A stretch of DNA of 64,000 bases from CAVXUB01 sp963764805. Lineage in GTDB: Bacteria; Actinomycetota; Acidimicrobiia; Acidimicrobiales; Bog-793. Shown here piece after piece: positions 17,330-26,575 of this stretch (the first letter of the stretch is position 1; each line of letters starts with the position of its first letter). The notes below the pieces were generated by a model. The model did no database searches and was not told where the DNA came from. It was given only the letters and a program-made list of their open reading frames with translations. Position numbers and translations under genes: made by a program. The DNA lies in the NCBI GenBank assembly GCA_963764805.1, contig CAVXUB010000006.1, forward strand, positions 62,001 to 126,000, written 5' to 3'.

Positions 17330-18292
17330 GTGTCCTTGCGAGCGGGCGTGATCGGCATGGGGAGTATGGGGAAGCGGCACGCCCGGGTGCTCTCGGCGAC
17401 GGAGGGAGTAGAACTCGTATGGACAGCGGATCCTGTCGCGGCGGGGGTCAGCGGAGTCCCACACTTCGTCTCTGCCCGAGAGGCGGCGGCAAAGGGAGCT
17501 GACGTCGTCGTCGTGGCGACTCCGACGCGGACCCATGCGGAGGTGGCCCAAGAACTCCTAGAAGCGGACATCTCGGTCCTCGTCGAGAAGCCGCTCGCGC
17601 ATACGGTTGAGCACGCACGCCGTCTCGCAGATCTTGCTCGAGAACGGTCGGTGCTCCTCGCGGTAGGTCACGTCGAGCGGTTCAACCCTGCGGTCGCCGC
17701 GGTCGAGAACCTGCTGCGCGCCGGATCGGTCGGTGAGCCGCTGGCGCTCGTGTTCCGGCGCGTCGGGCTTCCACCGGCTTTTCCGCCGGACGTCGACGTC
17801 TTGCTGGACCTTGCTGTGCACGATCTGGACGTATGCGCGCTGTTGCTCGGGCGCCCTTTAGGCCTCGTGGGAGGCGTTGTGTACCCGACGGAAGGACCCG
17901 CCGAGTCGGCACAATTGTTGCTGCGTGCCGAAGCCGTCGGAGTCACCATGCAGGTCAACTGGAGGACACCGACGAGGATCCGCCAGTTCTCAGTCACTGC
18001 TGAGGAATGCCTGGTCGAGGCTGACTACACGCGGCAGACGGTCGAATTGGTGTCGCGTGTCGATGCGCGCTGGTTCGACCGCTTTGCCCCCTTCCAGGAG
18101 CACTACGGTTCGACGCAGCGGACTGGCATCGATGTCCGGCCGGCCGAGCCGCTCGCGCTCCAAGCGGAGGCGCTGGTCGAGGCGGTTCGTACCGGAACCC
18201 TTGGTCGACTCGCCGGGCCGATGGAGGCGCTGGCGGCCATCGAGCTCGCGGTCGGCGCGTCCCGAGGATGCCTGCCATCGGCAGCCGCATGA
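17330..18292 (+). CDS. Gfo/Idh/MocA-family NAD(P)-dependent sugar dehydrogenase
   Basis: A 320-residue oxidoreductase. The Rossmann motif GVIGMGSMGKRHARVL opens the protein. VVVVATPTRTHAE and the hallmark VEKPLAHT (about residues 85-92, with the catalytic Lys) follow. GHVERFNPA and LLDLAVHDLDVCALLLG (the H-D pair of the active site) are in the C-terminal domain. The H-D-L-D pattern resembles UDP-N-acetylglucosamine(-uronate) 3-dehydrogenases such as WlbA/WbpB. The next gene, overlapping by ATGA, is a DegT aminotransferase, so together they probably oxidise and then aminate C3 of a nucleotide sugar. CATGAT at 17319-17324 is a possible -10 box for the GTG start. Confidence 0.88.
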   Translation: MSLRAGVIGMGSMGKRHARVLSATEGVELVWTADPVAAGVSGVPHFVSAREAAAKGADVVVVATPTRTHAEVAQELLEADISVLVEKPLAHTVEHARRLADLARERSVLLAVGHVERFNPAVAAVENLLRAGSVGEPLALVFRRVGLPPAFPPDVDVLLDLAVHDLDVCALLLGRPLGLVGGVVYPTEGPAESAQLLLRAEAVGVTMQVNWRTPTRIRQFSVTAEECLVEADYTRQTVELVSRVDARWFDRFAPFQEHYGSTQRTGIDVRPAEPLALQAEALVEAVRTGTLGRLAGPMEALAAIELAVGASRGCLPSAAA

Positions 18293-19397
18293 GGGTTCCA
18301 AGCGTGGACGCGGCCGCCTCCGATGCGGAGGTTGAGGCTGTGGCACGGGTTCTCCGCTCCGGCGTTCTTGCCAACGGAGAGGAAGTGGTGCACTTGGAGG
18401 AGGAGTTCACGAGCGTCGCAGGTGCCGCTCATGCGGTCGCGGTGTCGTCGGGAACCGATGCGCTCTACATCGCCGGCCGCGCCCTTGGGATCGGCCCCTC
18501 GTCGGAGGTGCTCGTCGCCGGGTTCAGCTTCGCGGCGAGCGCCAACGCCTTCCTAGCCCTCGGTGCGACTGTAGTTCCTGTAGATGTGGACATCTCCACG
18601 CGGAACATGGATGCCGGCATGCTTCGCGTGGCCCTCGAGGAACATCCGCGTTGCGCGGCTGTAGTGGTAGTCGACCTCTACGGTGGGACCGCTGGGACAT
18701 CGGACGTTCTTGACGTAGCGGCGACAGCAGGCGTTCCCGTCGTGGAGGATGCCTGTCAAGCCCACGGAGCCCGATCGCGCCGCGGAGAGCTCGTCGGCAG
18801 CCGGGCGGCGTTCACCGCCTTCTCCCTCTACGCCACAAAGAACGTGTCCGCCGGCGAGGGAGGAATCCTCACGACATCGGACACCGACCTTGCGGATCGC
18901 TGCCGGCTCCTACGCAACCACGGGTCGCGGACGCCGTACTGCCATGAGATTGTAGGTCTCAACCACCGCTTACCGGAGATGTCAGCCGCGCGCTGGCACG
19001 GATCCGGCTCACGGCCCTCGCCGACGGGAATCACCGTCGCCTTGCGAACGCCCGCCGCCTCGCCGCGGCGTGCCGCGCAGCCTGGCCAGAGGCGGACGTT
19101 CCTGAGATACCTGAGGACGGGTCACACGTCTTCCACCAGTTCACAGTCACCTTGCGGAACTCTCGGCAACGCGCACGTACGCTGGAGGGCCTGCGCGGGG
19201 CCGGCGTCGACGCACGCGTTCACTATCCCTATACCTTGGCCGAGCTGCCTGGCGTGACGTCGCTCGCACTCCCGTCCGCCGAGTGGCTGCGCGACCGGGT
19301 GCTCTCCCTGCCGGTGCATCCGGGCCTCTCGGAAGGGCAATTGTCACTTCTCGAGGAGGCGATCGCGGTGGAGGCTCGCTCGACCTCGGACAGTTGA
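18289..19397 (+). CDS. DegT/DnrJ/EryC1-family sugar aminotransferase, one frame break
   Basis: A PLP-dependent nucleotide-sugar aminotransferase of about 369 residues. SSGTDALYIAGRALGIG binds the cofactor phosphate, VVEDACQAHGA gives the Asp and Gln that contact the ring, and FSLYATKNVSAGEGGIL carries the Schiff-base Lys. After LNHRLPEMSAA the frame breaks near 18990 in a GCCGCGCGCTGG run. The sequence resumes as LARIRLTALADGNHRRLANA and ends at the TGA at 19395-19397. The ATG at 18289 overlaps the dehydrogenase stop. It is likely paired functionally with that dehydrogenase to make an amino sugar for the surface glycan. Confidence 0.88.
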
Positions 19398-19444
19398 CGG
19401 TGCCGGGCGCCGGAGCCCGCGCCTCCGCCGACGAGAGAAGCCAG

Positions 19445-20923
19445 ATGCGGCTGCGCCCGCTGCCAGGTGACAGCTTCCTCACGAACATGGCATTCCAGCT
19501 CTGCGGAAAGGTCGGCGCTCTCGTCCTCCAGCTCGCCACTCTGATGCTGATCACCAGGTTGCTCGGGGTGGCCAAGTTCGGAGATCTCGCGGCCGGCCTG
19601 GCTACGGTCAGCATCCTCGAGGCAATCGCAGAATTCGGACTCACCGCCACGCTGGTCGTCCGCTTGGGAGAGGCCGAGGACAAGGCAGCCGTCGTGGGTG
19701 CGGGCGTGCTGGCGACGGTGCTGACGGTAGCGGCCTCCCTTCTCGTGATCGTCCCGGTGGGTGCGTTCGTGTTGTCGCCCCACGCCCGGATGGCTGCGCT
19801 CGTGCTCCTACCGTCGAGCCTCATCGGCGTGCTGACGGTGACCTCGACGGCGTACTGGACGCACCGGTTGTCGTTCCGGCGGGTCGTGGGCGCGGCGGCT
19901 GCCGGTCAGTCTGCGGGGCTGGTGGCCATCGCAGTCGCTTTCGCCTTCGGACGCTCCTGGACGGAGACGTCACAACTCGTCGTCGTCGGCGCCGCTCTGG
20001 CGCTAGCGGCCGCCCTCACGTTCGTACTCCTCGTCCCGCGGGGTCGGGGCCGGCTTCGCCTTCTGCAGCGCTCGACTCTCGCTGATGCGCGGAGCCTGCT
20101 CGCCGCCGCCCTGCCGTTGGGCGTGGCCGCGTCAACCTCGCTGATCCATGTCCGTGCCGACCAGCTTGTCCTGGCGGGCTACGGGTACCGAGAAGGGCTC
20201 GCCTACTACGCCCTCGCATACAGGGCGCTCGAGGGGCTCGTGGCGGGGATCGCGCCGTTGGCGGTCGTCACCTTTGGCCACATGTCACGGGCTCCTCGCG
20301 ATGCTCGCGCCTTGGTGGCGCGAAACGGCGGAGCGATCCTCTGCGCAACCGGGTGCTTCGCCGCGCTCGCACTGATCCTCCTGGCTAGACCGGTCCTGCT
20401 GGTCCTCGGAGGCCACTCTTTCGTGGGAGCGATCGGAGTATGCAGGCTGCTCGCGCCGGTCGTGCTCATCTCCGCCCTCAATGGTCTTCCCGCACGCACG
20501 CTCATAGTCGAGGGCCGCGGCCGCCTCTTGTCCTTGGTGTCCGTCGGCGGCATCGCGCTCAACGTCGCGCTCAACCTGTTGCTCATACCGCACATGGGGA
20601 TAGATGGAGCTGCCACGGCGACGCTGGTGACGGAATCGGGGGGCCTCTTCGTGCTCGTGATCCTGGCGGTGCGGGCACTTCCAAGCAGCCAACCCACGGG
20701 TCTCCTCGGTGCCGCCGTAGCTGGAACGGTTGCTTCGGCTGTCCTTTGTCATGCGTTACCGGGTCTCGATGTCGAGGTCGCGCTCCCGATCGGCATCGTC
20801 ACGGCGGGAACCGTCGCCGCCCTGGCGATCCGCGCCTACGGGTGGCGCCCCGAGGGCGCCCCCCGTGCCCCTGTAGCGGCCACCTGCGAGACGATCCCGC
20901 AAACGCAGGACAACAATCCGTAG
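19445..20923 (+). CDS. Polysaccharide flippase (Wzx/MATE-MOP superfamily)
   Basis: A protein of about 492 residues with twelve to fourteen hydrophobic helices. The N-terminus FLTNMAFQLCGKVGALVLQL with GVAKFGDLAAGLATVS is the pattern of Wzx/RfbX-type lipid-linked oligosaccharide flippases. LGVAASTSLIHVRADQLVL corresponds to helix 7 of the family. It would move an undecaprenyl-linked glycan across the membrane. The ATG at 19445 was chosen because translation of a longer form (TTG at 19394) adds only a low-complexity leader. The last 168 bases overlap the 3' end of the convergent GT2 gene, an unusually long overlap. Confidence 0.87.
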   Translation: MRLRPLPGDSFLTNMAFQLCGKVGALVLQLATLMLITRLLGVAKFGDLAAGLATVSILEAIAEFGLTATLVVRLGEAEDKAAVVGAGVLATVLTVAASLLVIVPVGAFVLSPHARMAALVLLPSSLIGVLTVTSTAYWTHRLSFRRVVGAAAAGQSAGLVAIAVAFAFGRSWTETSQLVVVGAALALAAALTFVLLVPRGRGRLRLLQRSTLADARSLLAAALPLGVAASTSLIHVRADQLVLAGYGYREGLAYYALAYRALEGLVAGIAPLAVVTFGHMSRAPRDARALVARNGGAILCATGCFAALALILLARPVLLVLGGHSFVGAIGVCRLLAPVVLISALNGLPARTLIVEGRGRLLSLVSVGGIALNVALNLLLIPHMGIDGAATATLVTESGGLFVLVILAVRALPSSQPTGLLGAAVAGTVASAVLCHALPGLDVEVALPIGIVTAGTVAALAIRAYGWRPEGAPRAPVAATCETIPQTQDNNP

Positions 20924-21673
20924 TGCCTGCCTCACGACATCTCTGCGCAGGACCAGCGCCGGATGGCGGCGGCGGAGCACCCGGTGCGCCCGCGCGATGT
21001 CTCGCACCGAGACGGGGTTACGGGCACCGTTCGGGTGTTGCCGGTAATCGAGCCAGCAGCCGTCCGCCCGGACACCGACCGCTCCGGCAGCCACCATTGC
21101 CAGCCAGAATGCCCAGTCTTCGAGACCGAGCGTCTCGAAGCCGGGATCGAACCCGCCGACGCGCTCGAAGGCAGCACGACGGAACATCGTGGACCCGTTG
21201 ATGAAGTTTCCCCGCGCCAGGCGACGGGAGTCGAAGGGACTGCTCGGCCAGATCATCGCGGTCGCGCCGAAGAGATGAGTGGGTGCATATGCGAAGTCGG
21301 CCCCAGAACCGTGCAGCGCCTGTTCGAGTCGCGACAAGTATTCCGGTGACATTCGGTCGTCCGCCGAGAGGATCACGACGAGTTCTCCGGCTGTGGCGCG
21401 CACACCGTCGTTGAACGTGCTGACGGCGCCTCTGGCCGGGCGCCGGCTGATGACCCGGATTTCGGGGTGCACCGCCTGGATGTGGGCCAGGACTGCTGGC
21501 GTCTCGTCGGTGCTTCCGTCGTCCACCACGACGATCTCGTCGACAGGACGCGTCTGGCCGAACACACTCTCGAGTGCCTCTCCGAGGAAGCGGCCATAGT
21601 TGTGGCAGGGGACGACGACGCTGATCCGCTCCCCGCAGCTTGCCGAACCGCCTCGCGCCGACTGCACGTCCAT
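20756..21673 (-). CDS. GT2-family glycosyltransferase
   Basis: A 305-residue GT-A fold enzyme. ISVVVPCHNYGRFLGEALES and IVVVDDGSTDETPAVL form the nucleotide-binding half. VVILSADDRMSPEY contains the metal-binding D-D pair, and GLEDWAFWLAMVAAG resembles the catalytic E-D region. The final 56 residues, antisense to the flippase gene, are Arg/Gly-rich and look non-natural. The real end may have been near RLRDRLAGG before a stop was lost or altered. TAGCGT seven bases upstream of the ATG suggests a leaderless start. Donor and acceptor are unknown. Confidence 0.88.
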   Translation of the reverse strand: MDVQSARGGSASCGERISVVVPCHNYGRFLGEALESVFGQTRPVDEIVVVDDGSTDETPAVLAHIQAVHPEIRVISRRPARGAVSTFNDGVRATAGELVVILSADDRMSPEYLSRLEQALHGSGADFAYAPTHLFGATAMIWPSSPFDSRRLARGNFINGSTMFRRAAFERVGGFDPGFETLGLEDWAFWLAMVAAGAVGVRADGCWLDYRQHPNGARNPVSVRDIARAHRVLRRRHPALVLRRDVVRQALRIVVLRLRDRLAGGRYRGTGGALGAPPVGADRQGGDGSRRDDADRERDLDIETR

Positions 21674-21680
21674 TGCCCCG

Positions 21681-21686
21681 ACGCTA
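21681..21686 (-). promoter_or_regulatory. -10 box TAGCGT, leaderless promoter of GT2 gene
   Basis: On the minus strand TAGCGT ends seven bases before the ATG at 21673. It separates this gene transcriptionally from the methyltransferase, HAD and ATP-grasp genes upstream on the same strand. Confidence 0.4.
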
Positions 21687-21710
21687 CAGGGCGTTGTTCA
21701 GCGGATCGCT

Positions 21711-22408
21711 CTACGGCCGTCGCCGGCAGACGACGAAGATCTCTGCTGCCAGCTCAGGGTTGTCGGCGCCCACCTCGAGGCAGGCGAGCAGCTGTTCGTG
21801 CGTGAAAAGCCGTTCGGTCTGCTCGTTCGACAGCATCTTGAGGAAGATCCCCCCGTAGTGTTCGATGACGAGGCCCGCTGCTGTCACCTCAGACCTGAGG
21901 CCCCCGGGGGTGTAGACGCGACGATGCCCTATGGACAGATCGGCCTCGTTCAAGTCGGTGACCGCCGCCAAGAGTCCCATCTTCACCCCGATCTGCCGGT
22001 GCAACGACATCGCATTGGGCACGTCGGCGATGATCACACCGCCATCCTTCAAGTACTGCGCGCTCTGCAAGAGAAGTCGTCGCGGGTCCTCGACATGTTC
22101 GAGCACGTGCGCCAGCAAGACCGTGTCGAAACGCTCCCCGAGCTCCAGATCCTCGAACTGGGAGCAGACGACCTCGAGTCGTGGATCGTCAGCCGCGCCC
22201 GCAAACTTGATACCGCTCTTTCAGCGCCGTCCACCGCCACCACTCGCTGGAAGTGCTCCAACAGGAACTGTGTCCCGCGACCGTCAGAAGAGCCGAGCTC
22301 GAGGCAGCTGGCTCCCTCGAAGTGGCGAGACAGGAGCTCGTACCTCCAAGCGATCAGCCGGCTGTTGAACCCTTCCAACGAGGAGAAACCGAGTTCGTCA
22401 AGATTCAT
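21711..22408 (-). CDS. Class I SAM-dependent methyltransferase, one frame break
   Basis: A protein of about 232 residues. CLELGSSDGRG is the SAM-binding glycine motif and VVAVDGAERA supplies the acidic residue of motif II. After a break near 22210 the sequence continues in another frame as FEDLELGERFDTVLLAHVLE and HVEDPRRLLLQSAQYLKDGG, the standard motif IV-VI region of Methyltransf_11/23 proteins. The start overlaps the end of the HAD gene (22405-22408), so the two are translationally coupled. The target is probably a sugar or a small acid of the glycan cluster, which is an inference from context only. Confidence 0.8.
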
Positions 22409-22940
22409 TCGGTGGCCTCGGGGAGCAAGGGCGGGAGGATGTCGTCCCCAAGTCTCCGCGCGTCTACCGCCTGTAGTCCGAGGCGCCGCGCGTAGGCAAG
22501 CTCGAAGTCGGAGTCACCGACGAATACTGGTTGAGAGTCGTCCAGGAATCGGCGGCAAGCATCTAGGCACTGACCGATGCCCCAGGCAAAACGGGTGAAG
22601 TCCCGTTTCGGAGCGGCCAGATGCTCTCGCCCGACCACCGTGAGCAGCAGTTCGTCGAGCTCGGGAAGCGGCTCGTGAAGAGGCGAACGGCGTGGGCGGA
22701 GTTGGCTGTGAGGACCGAGAACCCCCGGGTCGCCCCCAGCAGGCGCAGCACCGGTAGTAGGGGAGGGGACGTCGTGGCCGCCTCCGCTTCGGCCGCCGCG
22801 ACCAGGTCCCAACTTGCAAGGTCCCGAAGCCACAAGTCCTCGATGGTGCGTATCCCCAACGTCCCGCGAATGCTGTCCCAGTCGACCTGCAGCCGGACGA
22901 GCGTACCGTCGAAGTCAAGCACCGGCGCGGGGCCAAACAT
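22405..22940 (-). CDS. HAD-superfamily phosphatase, one frame break
   Basis: A HAD hydrolase of about 178 residues. VLDFDGTLVRL is motif I with the nucleophile and acid/base Asp. GFSVLTANS is motif II. After a frame break near 22670, EHLAAPKRDFTRFAWG gives the Lys of motif III and PVFVGDSDFELAYARRLG gives motif IV. A small alpha-helical cap lies between motifs I and II (C1-type). The ATG at 22940 lies inside the last codons of the ATP-grasp gene. With the ATP-grasp ligase and the methyltransferase it forms a coupled three-gene set. Its substrate may be a phosphorylated intermediate of that set. Confidence 0.8.
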
Positions 22941-23976
22941 CCAGGTTCCTTCCCGGGACGAGGACATAACCCATGTCCACCATCCTGATCCAATAAAGGT
23001 CTGCCTCGAGTGGTGAGCTGCCCAGTTGCTCTACGGCTTCACCACGCGTGACTCGCATGAACAGGTCAGGGAGATTGAGCCCTGCGGCGGCGAGGAAGTT
23101 CGAGGTGGTGAAGAAACGGCCGGCGTTCACCTCGGTGACCCTGATCGAACCGTCCGCAGCCTCCTTCATGTCGACGCCGAAGATTCCCTGGGGAGTGGGA
23201 TCGACGGCCTCCACCGCCGCCGCGGCCACTCGGTCCACGTCCGGATTACTCACGGTCCGCGCGACGGCTGGCGTCGACGTCTGGCCATGCGGTGTCAGGT
23301 GGCCGTAGAGATATTCGACCCGCTCGCGTGCCTGCCCGGCTACGAGCACCCCGTTCCTCCAGACGCCCTGGTATGCGAACTCCCGGCCGGGCAGGAACTC
23401 GGAGACCATGAATTGCGAGGGCCGAAGCCCCCGTTCGTCCGCCCACCAGCGGATCCAAGAAGAGGCGGCTCGTGCGTCCCGTACGGGCAGCGAGGCGCGC
23501 GAGCCCGCTCCTTGACGGGCTCGCACCCAGACGCGGCTGTGTCGAGAAAGCAGGTCTGAGGTCACATCCTCGACGGACCCGACACTGTCGGCGAAGTCGT
23601 GGACTTCCGGAATGGGTACGCTCGCCTCGGCGAGGAGCTCGGCGAGTGCCAGCTTGTCGAGCGACGTCTCGAGCGCCTGCTGGCTCGGGAGGAAGGTGTT
23701 CGGCAGAAGGTCTCGGTGCGCCCCGATCACCAACACGTCCCCATCCGGCTGGGGATGTATCAACTCGATCTCGAGTGTCGCTGAGAGCGTCTGCAATGCC
23801 TCGATGTACTCCGGCTCGCTCGAGCGGGGGACGACGTAACGCTCGTCCGCCTCCGACAAATGAAGATGAACCGCCGAAGCGTCGACCCCGATCACGCGGT
23901 AGCCGCCTGCCAAACGAAGCGAAGCAAGGACGTTCGCCGCCGCGGACCCCCCCGCTCCGGTGAGGAGCACGTTCAT
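22915..23976 (-). CDS. ATP-grasp ligase (carbamoyl-phosphate-synthetase-like)
   Basis: A 353-residue protein. The N-terminus MNVLLTGAGGSAAANVLASL is the preATP-grasp Rossmann-like domain. A central region follows (LDKLALAELLAEASVPIPEV, then RVWVRARQGAGSRASLPVRD). The C-terminal ATP-grasp subdomain has FLPGREFAYQGVW, GIFGVDMKEAADG and the metal-binding VTEVNAGRFF (E and N). Family members use ATP to join an acid to an amine or thiol through an acyl-phosphate. Here the neighbours (HAD phosphatase, methyltransferase, GT2, flippase) suggest amide modification of a sugar or lipid-linked intermediate. The exact reaction cannot be deduced. Confidence 0.87.
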   Translation of the reverse strand: MNVLLTGAGGSAAANVLASLRLAGGYRVIGVDASAVHLHLSEADERYVVPRSSEPEYIEALQTLSATLEIELIHPQPDGDVLVIGAHRDLLPNTFLPSQQALETSLDKLALAELLAEASVPIPEVHDFADSVGSVEDVTSDLLSRHSRVWVRARQGAGSRASLPVRDARAASSWIRWWADERGLRPSQFMVSEFLPGREFAYQGVWRNGVLVAGQARERVEYLYGHLTPHGQTSTPAVARTVSNPDVDRVAAAAVEAVDPTPQGIFGVDMKEAADGSIRVTEVNAGRFFTTSNFLAAAGLNLPDLFMRVTRGEAVEQLGSSPLEADLYWIRMVDMGYVLVPGRNLDVWPRAGA

Positions 23977-24062
23977 GACCGCGACTCAGTGACCTTCTGC
24001 GGGCAAGACATCTGGTCGATGACGAAAGAGGCGTACGTCTTCTTACGCCGGCCGCTGCTGGA

Positions 24063-25852
24063 TCAACCGAGCCGAGCCTCCAGCGCCTCCAGCTGGGCCT
24101 GCAACTCCTTCGGCAGCCTGTCGCCGAACCTGGCGTAGTGCTCCTTGATCGTCGGGATCTCCTGGCGCCACTCCTCGGGATCGACCCGCAGCAGCTCGGC
24201 CATGTCCTCGGCCGGGACGTCGAGCCCCTCGGTCGGGATGGCACCAATGGCCGGGATGATCCCGATCGGCGACTCGGTTCCCTCGGCGCGGCCCGCACAC
24301 CTCTCGAAGACCCACTCGAGCACCCGGGAGTTCTCGCCGAAGCCAGGCCACAGCCAGCGTCCGTCCGCCGACTTGCGGAACCAGTTGACGTAGAAGACCC
24401 GTGGCAGCTTCTCCGGCTCGGTGCGCTCCACGAACGTCAGCCAGTGAGACCAGTAGTCGGCCATGTTGTAGCCGCAGAAGGGAAGCATCGCGAAGGGGTC
24501 GCGGCGAAGGTTGCCGACTGCTCCTGCCGCTGCCGCCGTCGTCTCCGACGCCATGATCGATCCGAGGAACACGCCGTGCGTCCAGTCGAAAGCCTCGTGG
24601 ACGAGCGGCACGACCGAGGCGCGTCGACCTCCGAGGAGAATGGCCGATATCGGGACGCCGACGGGGTCCTCCCACTCGGGCGCGATGGCCGGGTCCTGCG
24701 CAGCCGGTGCCGTGAATCGTGAGTTCGGATGGGCCGCCGGGGTCGACGAAGCGGGTGTCCACTCCTCGCCCAGCCAGTCGGTGCAGTGGGCCGGAGGCTC
24801 CCCGAGCCCTTCCCACCAGACGTCCCCGTCATCGGTGAGAGCGGTGTTGGTGAAGATGCAGTTGCCGCTGAGCGTCAAGATGGCATTGGGATTGGTCTCG
24901 GTGTTGGTTCCGGGGGCCACGCCGAAGAAGCCCGCCTCCGGGTTGATGGCATAGAGGCGCCCGTCGGGGCCGAGCTTCATCCAGCAGATGTCGTCGCCGA
25001 CCGTCTCCACCTTCCAGTCCGGCATGGTGGGGATCAGCATCGCCAGGTTGGTCTTGCCGCACGCCGACGGGAAGGCGCCGGTGATGTAGCGGATCTCCCC
25101 TTCCGGCGAGGTGAGCTTGAGGATCAGCATGTGCTCGGCGAGCCAGCCCTCGTCGCGGGCCATCACCGAGGCGATCCGCAGACGCGAGGCACTTCTTGCC
25201 GAGCAGCAGGCGTTCCCCCGTACCCGGACCCGTAGGACCAGATCTCGCGGGTGGTCGGGAAGTGGACGATGTAGAGGTTCTCGGGATCACACGGCCATGG
25301 CACGTCAGGACGGCCGTCGGCGAGCGGGTATCCCACCGAATGCACGCAGGGGACGAACTCCCCGTCGGAACCGAGCACCTCCAGGGCGCCCTTGCCCATG
25401 CGGGTCATGATCCGCATGTTCACCGCGACATAGGGCGAGTCGGTGATCTCGACGCCGATGTGGGCGATCGGCGACCCCAGCGGACCCATCGAGAAGGGGA
25501 CGACGTACATCGTCCTTCCGCGCATGCATCCCTTGAACAGGCCCGTCAGAGTCTCACGCATCTCCGGCGGGGGTGCCCAGTTGTTCGTGGGACCGGCCTC
25601 CTCGGCCACCTCGGAACAGATGAAGGTGCGTCCCTCGACCCGAGCCACGTCCTTGGCGTCGGAGCGAGCCCAGTAGCTGTTCGGACGCTTGGCCTCGGAC
25701 AGCTTCGTGAAGGTCCCCTGGTCGACGAGGAGCTGGCAGAGCCGGTCGTACTCCTCGGCGGATCCGTCGCACCACTCGATCCTGTCCGGCTCGGTCAGGG
25801 CGGCGATCTCTTCGACCCATTCGAGCAGTCGGCGGTGTTGCGTGGGAGGCAT
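24063..25852 (-). CDS. pckG: Phosphoenolpyruvate carboxykinase (GTP), two frame breaks
   Basis: A cytosolic enzyme of about 596 residues that converts oxaloacetate and GTP to phosphoenolpyruvate, CO2 and GDP. The N-terminal part (EWCDGSAEEYDRLCQLLVDQ, SYWARSDAKDVARVEGRTFI) and the kinase-1a P-loop (GAFPSACGKTNLAML) are those of GTP-type enzymes. WPGFGENSRVLEWVFERCAG near the end is also typical. The frame breaks twice within about 45 bases: near 25222 after SYGSGYG, and near 25180 after LLLGKKCLA, resuming as LRIASVMARDEGW. Both lie in the very conserved GYGGNALLGKKCLALRIAS region, so sequencing error is likely. AAAGGA lies about eight bases before the ATG at 25852. Confidence 0.93.
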
Positions 25853-26017
25853 GTCCGAGCGATTCCTTTCGAGGCTGGCCGAGCTCCAGACGCCGCCGGC
25901 GGGCTGAACGGCGATCGAGGAGGTGGCAAAGATGGTAGCGACCTGCGGCGACGTGTCCCAGTCTGCCAGCTGGGGTGGGGTTTCGGGCCGAGGCCGGGGG
26001 AGTCTGGGGTGGAGGGG

Positions 26018-26023
26018 TAGGCT
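26018..26023 (+). promoter_or_regulatory. -10 box TAGGCT, leaderless promoter
   Basis: TAGGCT lies six bases before the GTG at 26030, with no Shine-Dalgarno. It is the likely promoter of the unit that runs through thiL and the two following glycosyltransferases. Confidence 0.45.
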
Positions 26024-26029
26024 TCCCCG

Positions 26030-26575
26030 GTGGACGCTGAGGTCGAGCTCGCCGCTGCACGGGAGGGCTTCGAGGCACGTGTCCTGGGGGAGCTTGCGCA
26101 CATCTCCAAGAGGCTCGACAGCCTGATCGGGGAGGTTGGGCGCTTGAAGGGCCGCAGCCTCGAAGAGCGCGTCCGCGCCCAGCCGGCTCACTTCCTGCGC
26201 GGACTCGTCTCGGGTGCTCAGGTGGTGGAGCTGCAGGACGTGCTCGCGCGACTGGCGCCGGGCACGCTTTCCGAGGCCGGCATCGCATCCCTGGAGCGGG
26301 CCGACATGATCGCCGAGGGCACGCTCCGCCACGACGGCGCCCGAGTCGTGCAGCTCGTGGTCGAGATCTCCTGGCGCCTCGATCGGCACGACGTGTCGCG
26401 GGCGACCGATCGGGCGAGACTGCTGGCGACGGGGACCGGCCGACCGTGCCTGCCGGCGGTGATCGCCGACGACGCGCCCGAGGCCACCGTCATCGCCATC
26501 GCCTCAGAGCTCGGCGTGGCCGTGATCAACGGCGACGGGATCGTCATCGAGTCCGGTCGCGCCGTCCATCCGTGA
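26030..26575 (+). CDS. Conserved hypothetical protein, PD-(D/E)XK-like
   Basis: A 181-residue protein. The first half is helical and charged (coiled-coil-like around REGFEARVLGELAHISKRLD). The second half reads VVQLVVEISWRLDRHDVSRA, then RARLLATGTGRPCLPAVIAD. The VEIS-x-D-x2-D-V-x-R-A-x-x-R-A-x-L-L pattern is that of DUF3782-type PD-(D/E)XK proteins, where the Glu would be the metal ligand. No nuclease activity is established for these. The stop overlaps the GTG start of thiL. A role with thiL is not implied by anything other than position. Confidence 0.5.
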   Translation: MDAEVELAAAREGFEARVLGELAHISKRLDSLIGEVGRLKGRSLEERVRAQPAHFLRGLVSGAQVVELQDVLARLAPGTLSEAGIASLERADMIAEGTLRHDGARVVQLVVEISWRLDRHDVSRATDRARLLATGTGRPCLPAVIADDAPEATVIAIASELGVAVINGDGIVIESGRAVHP

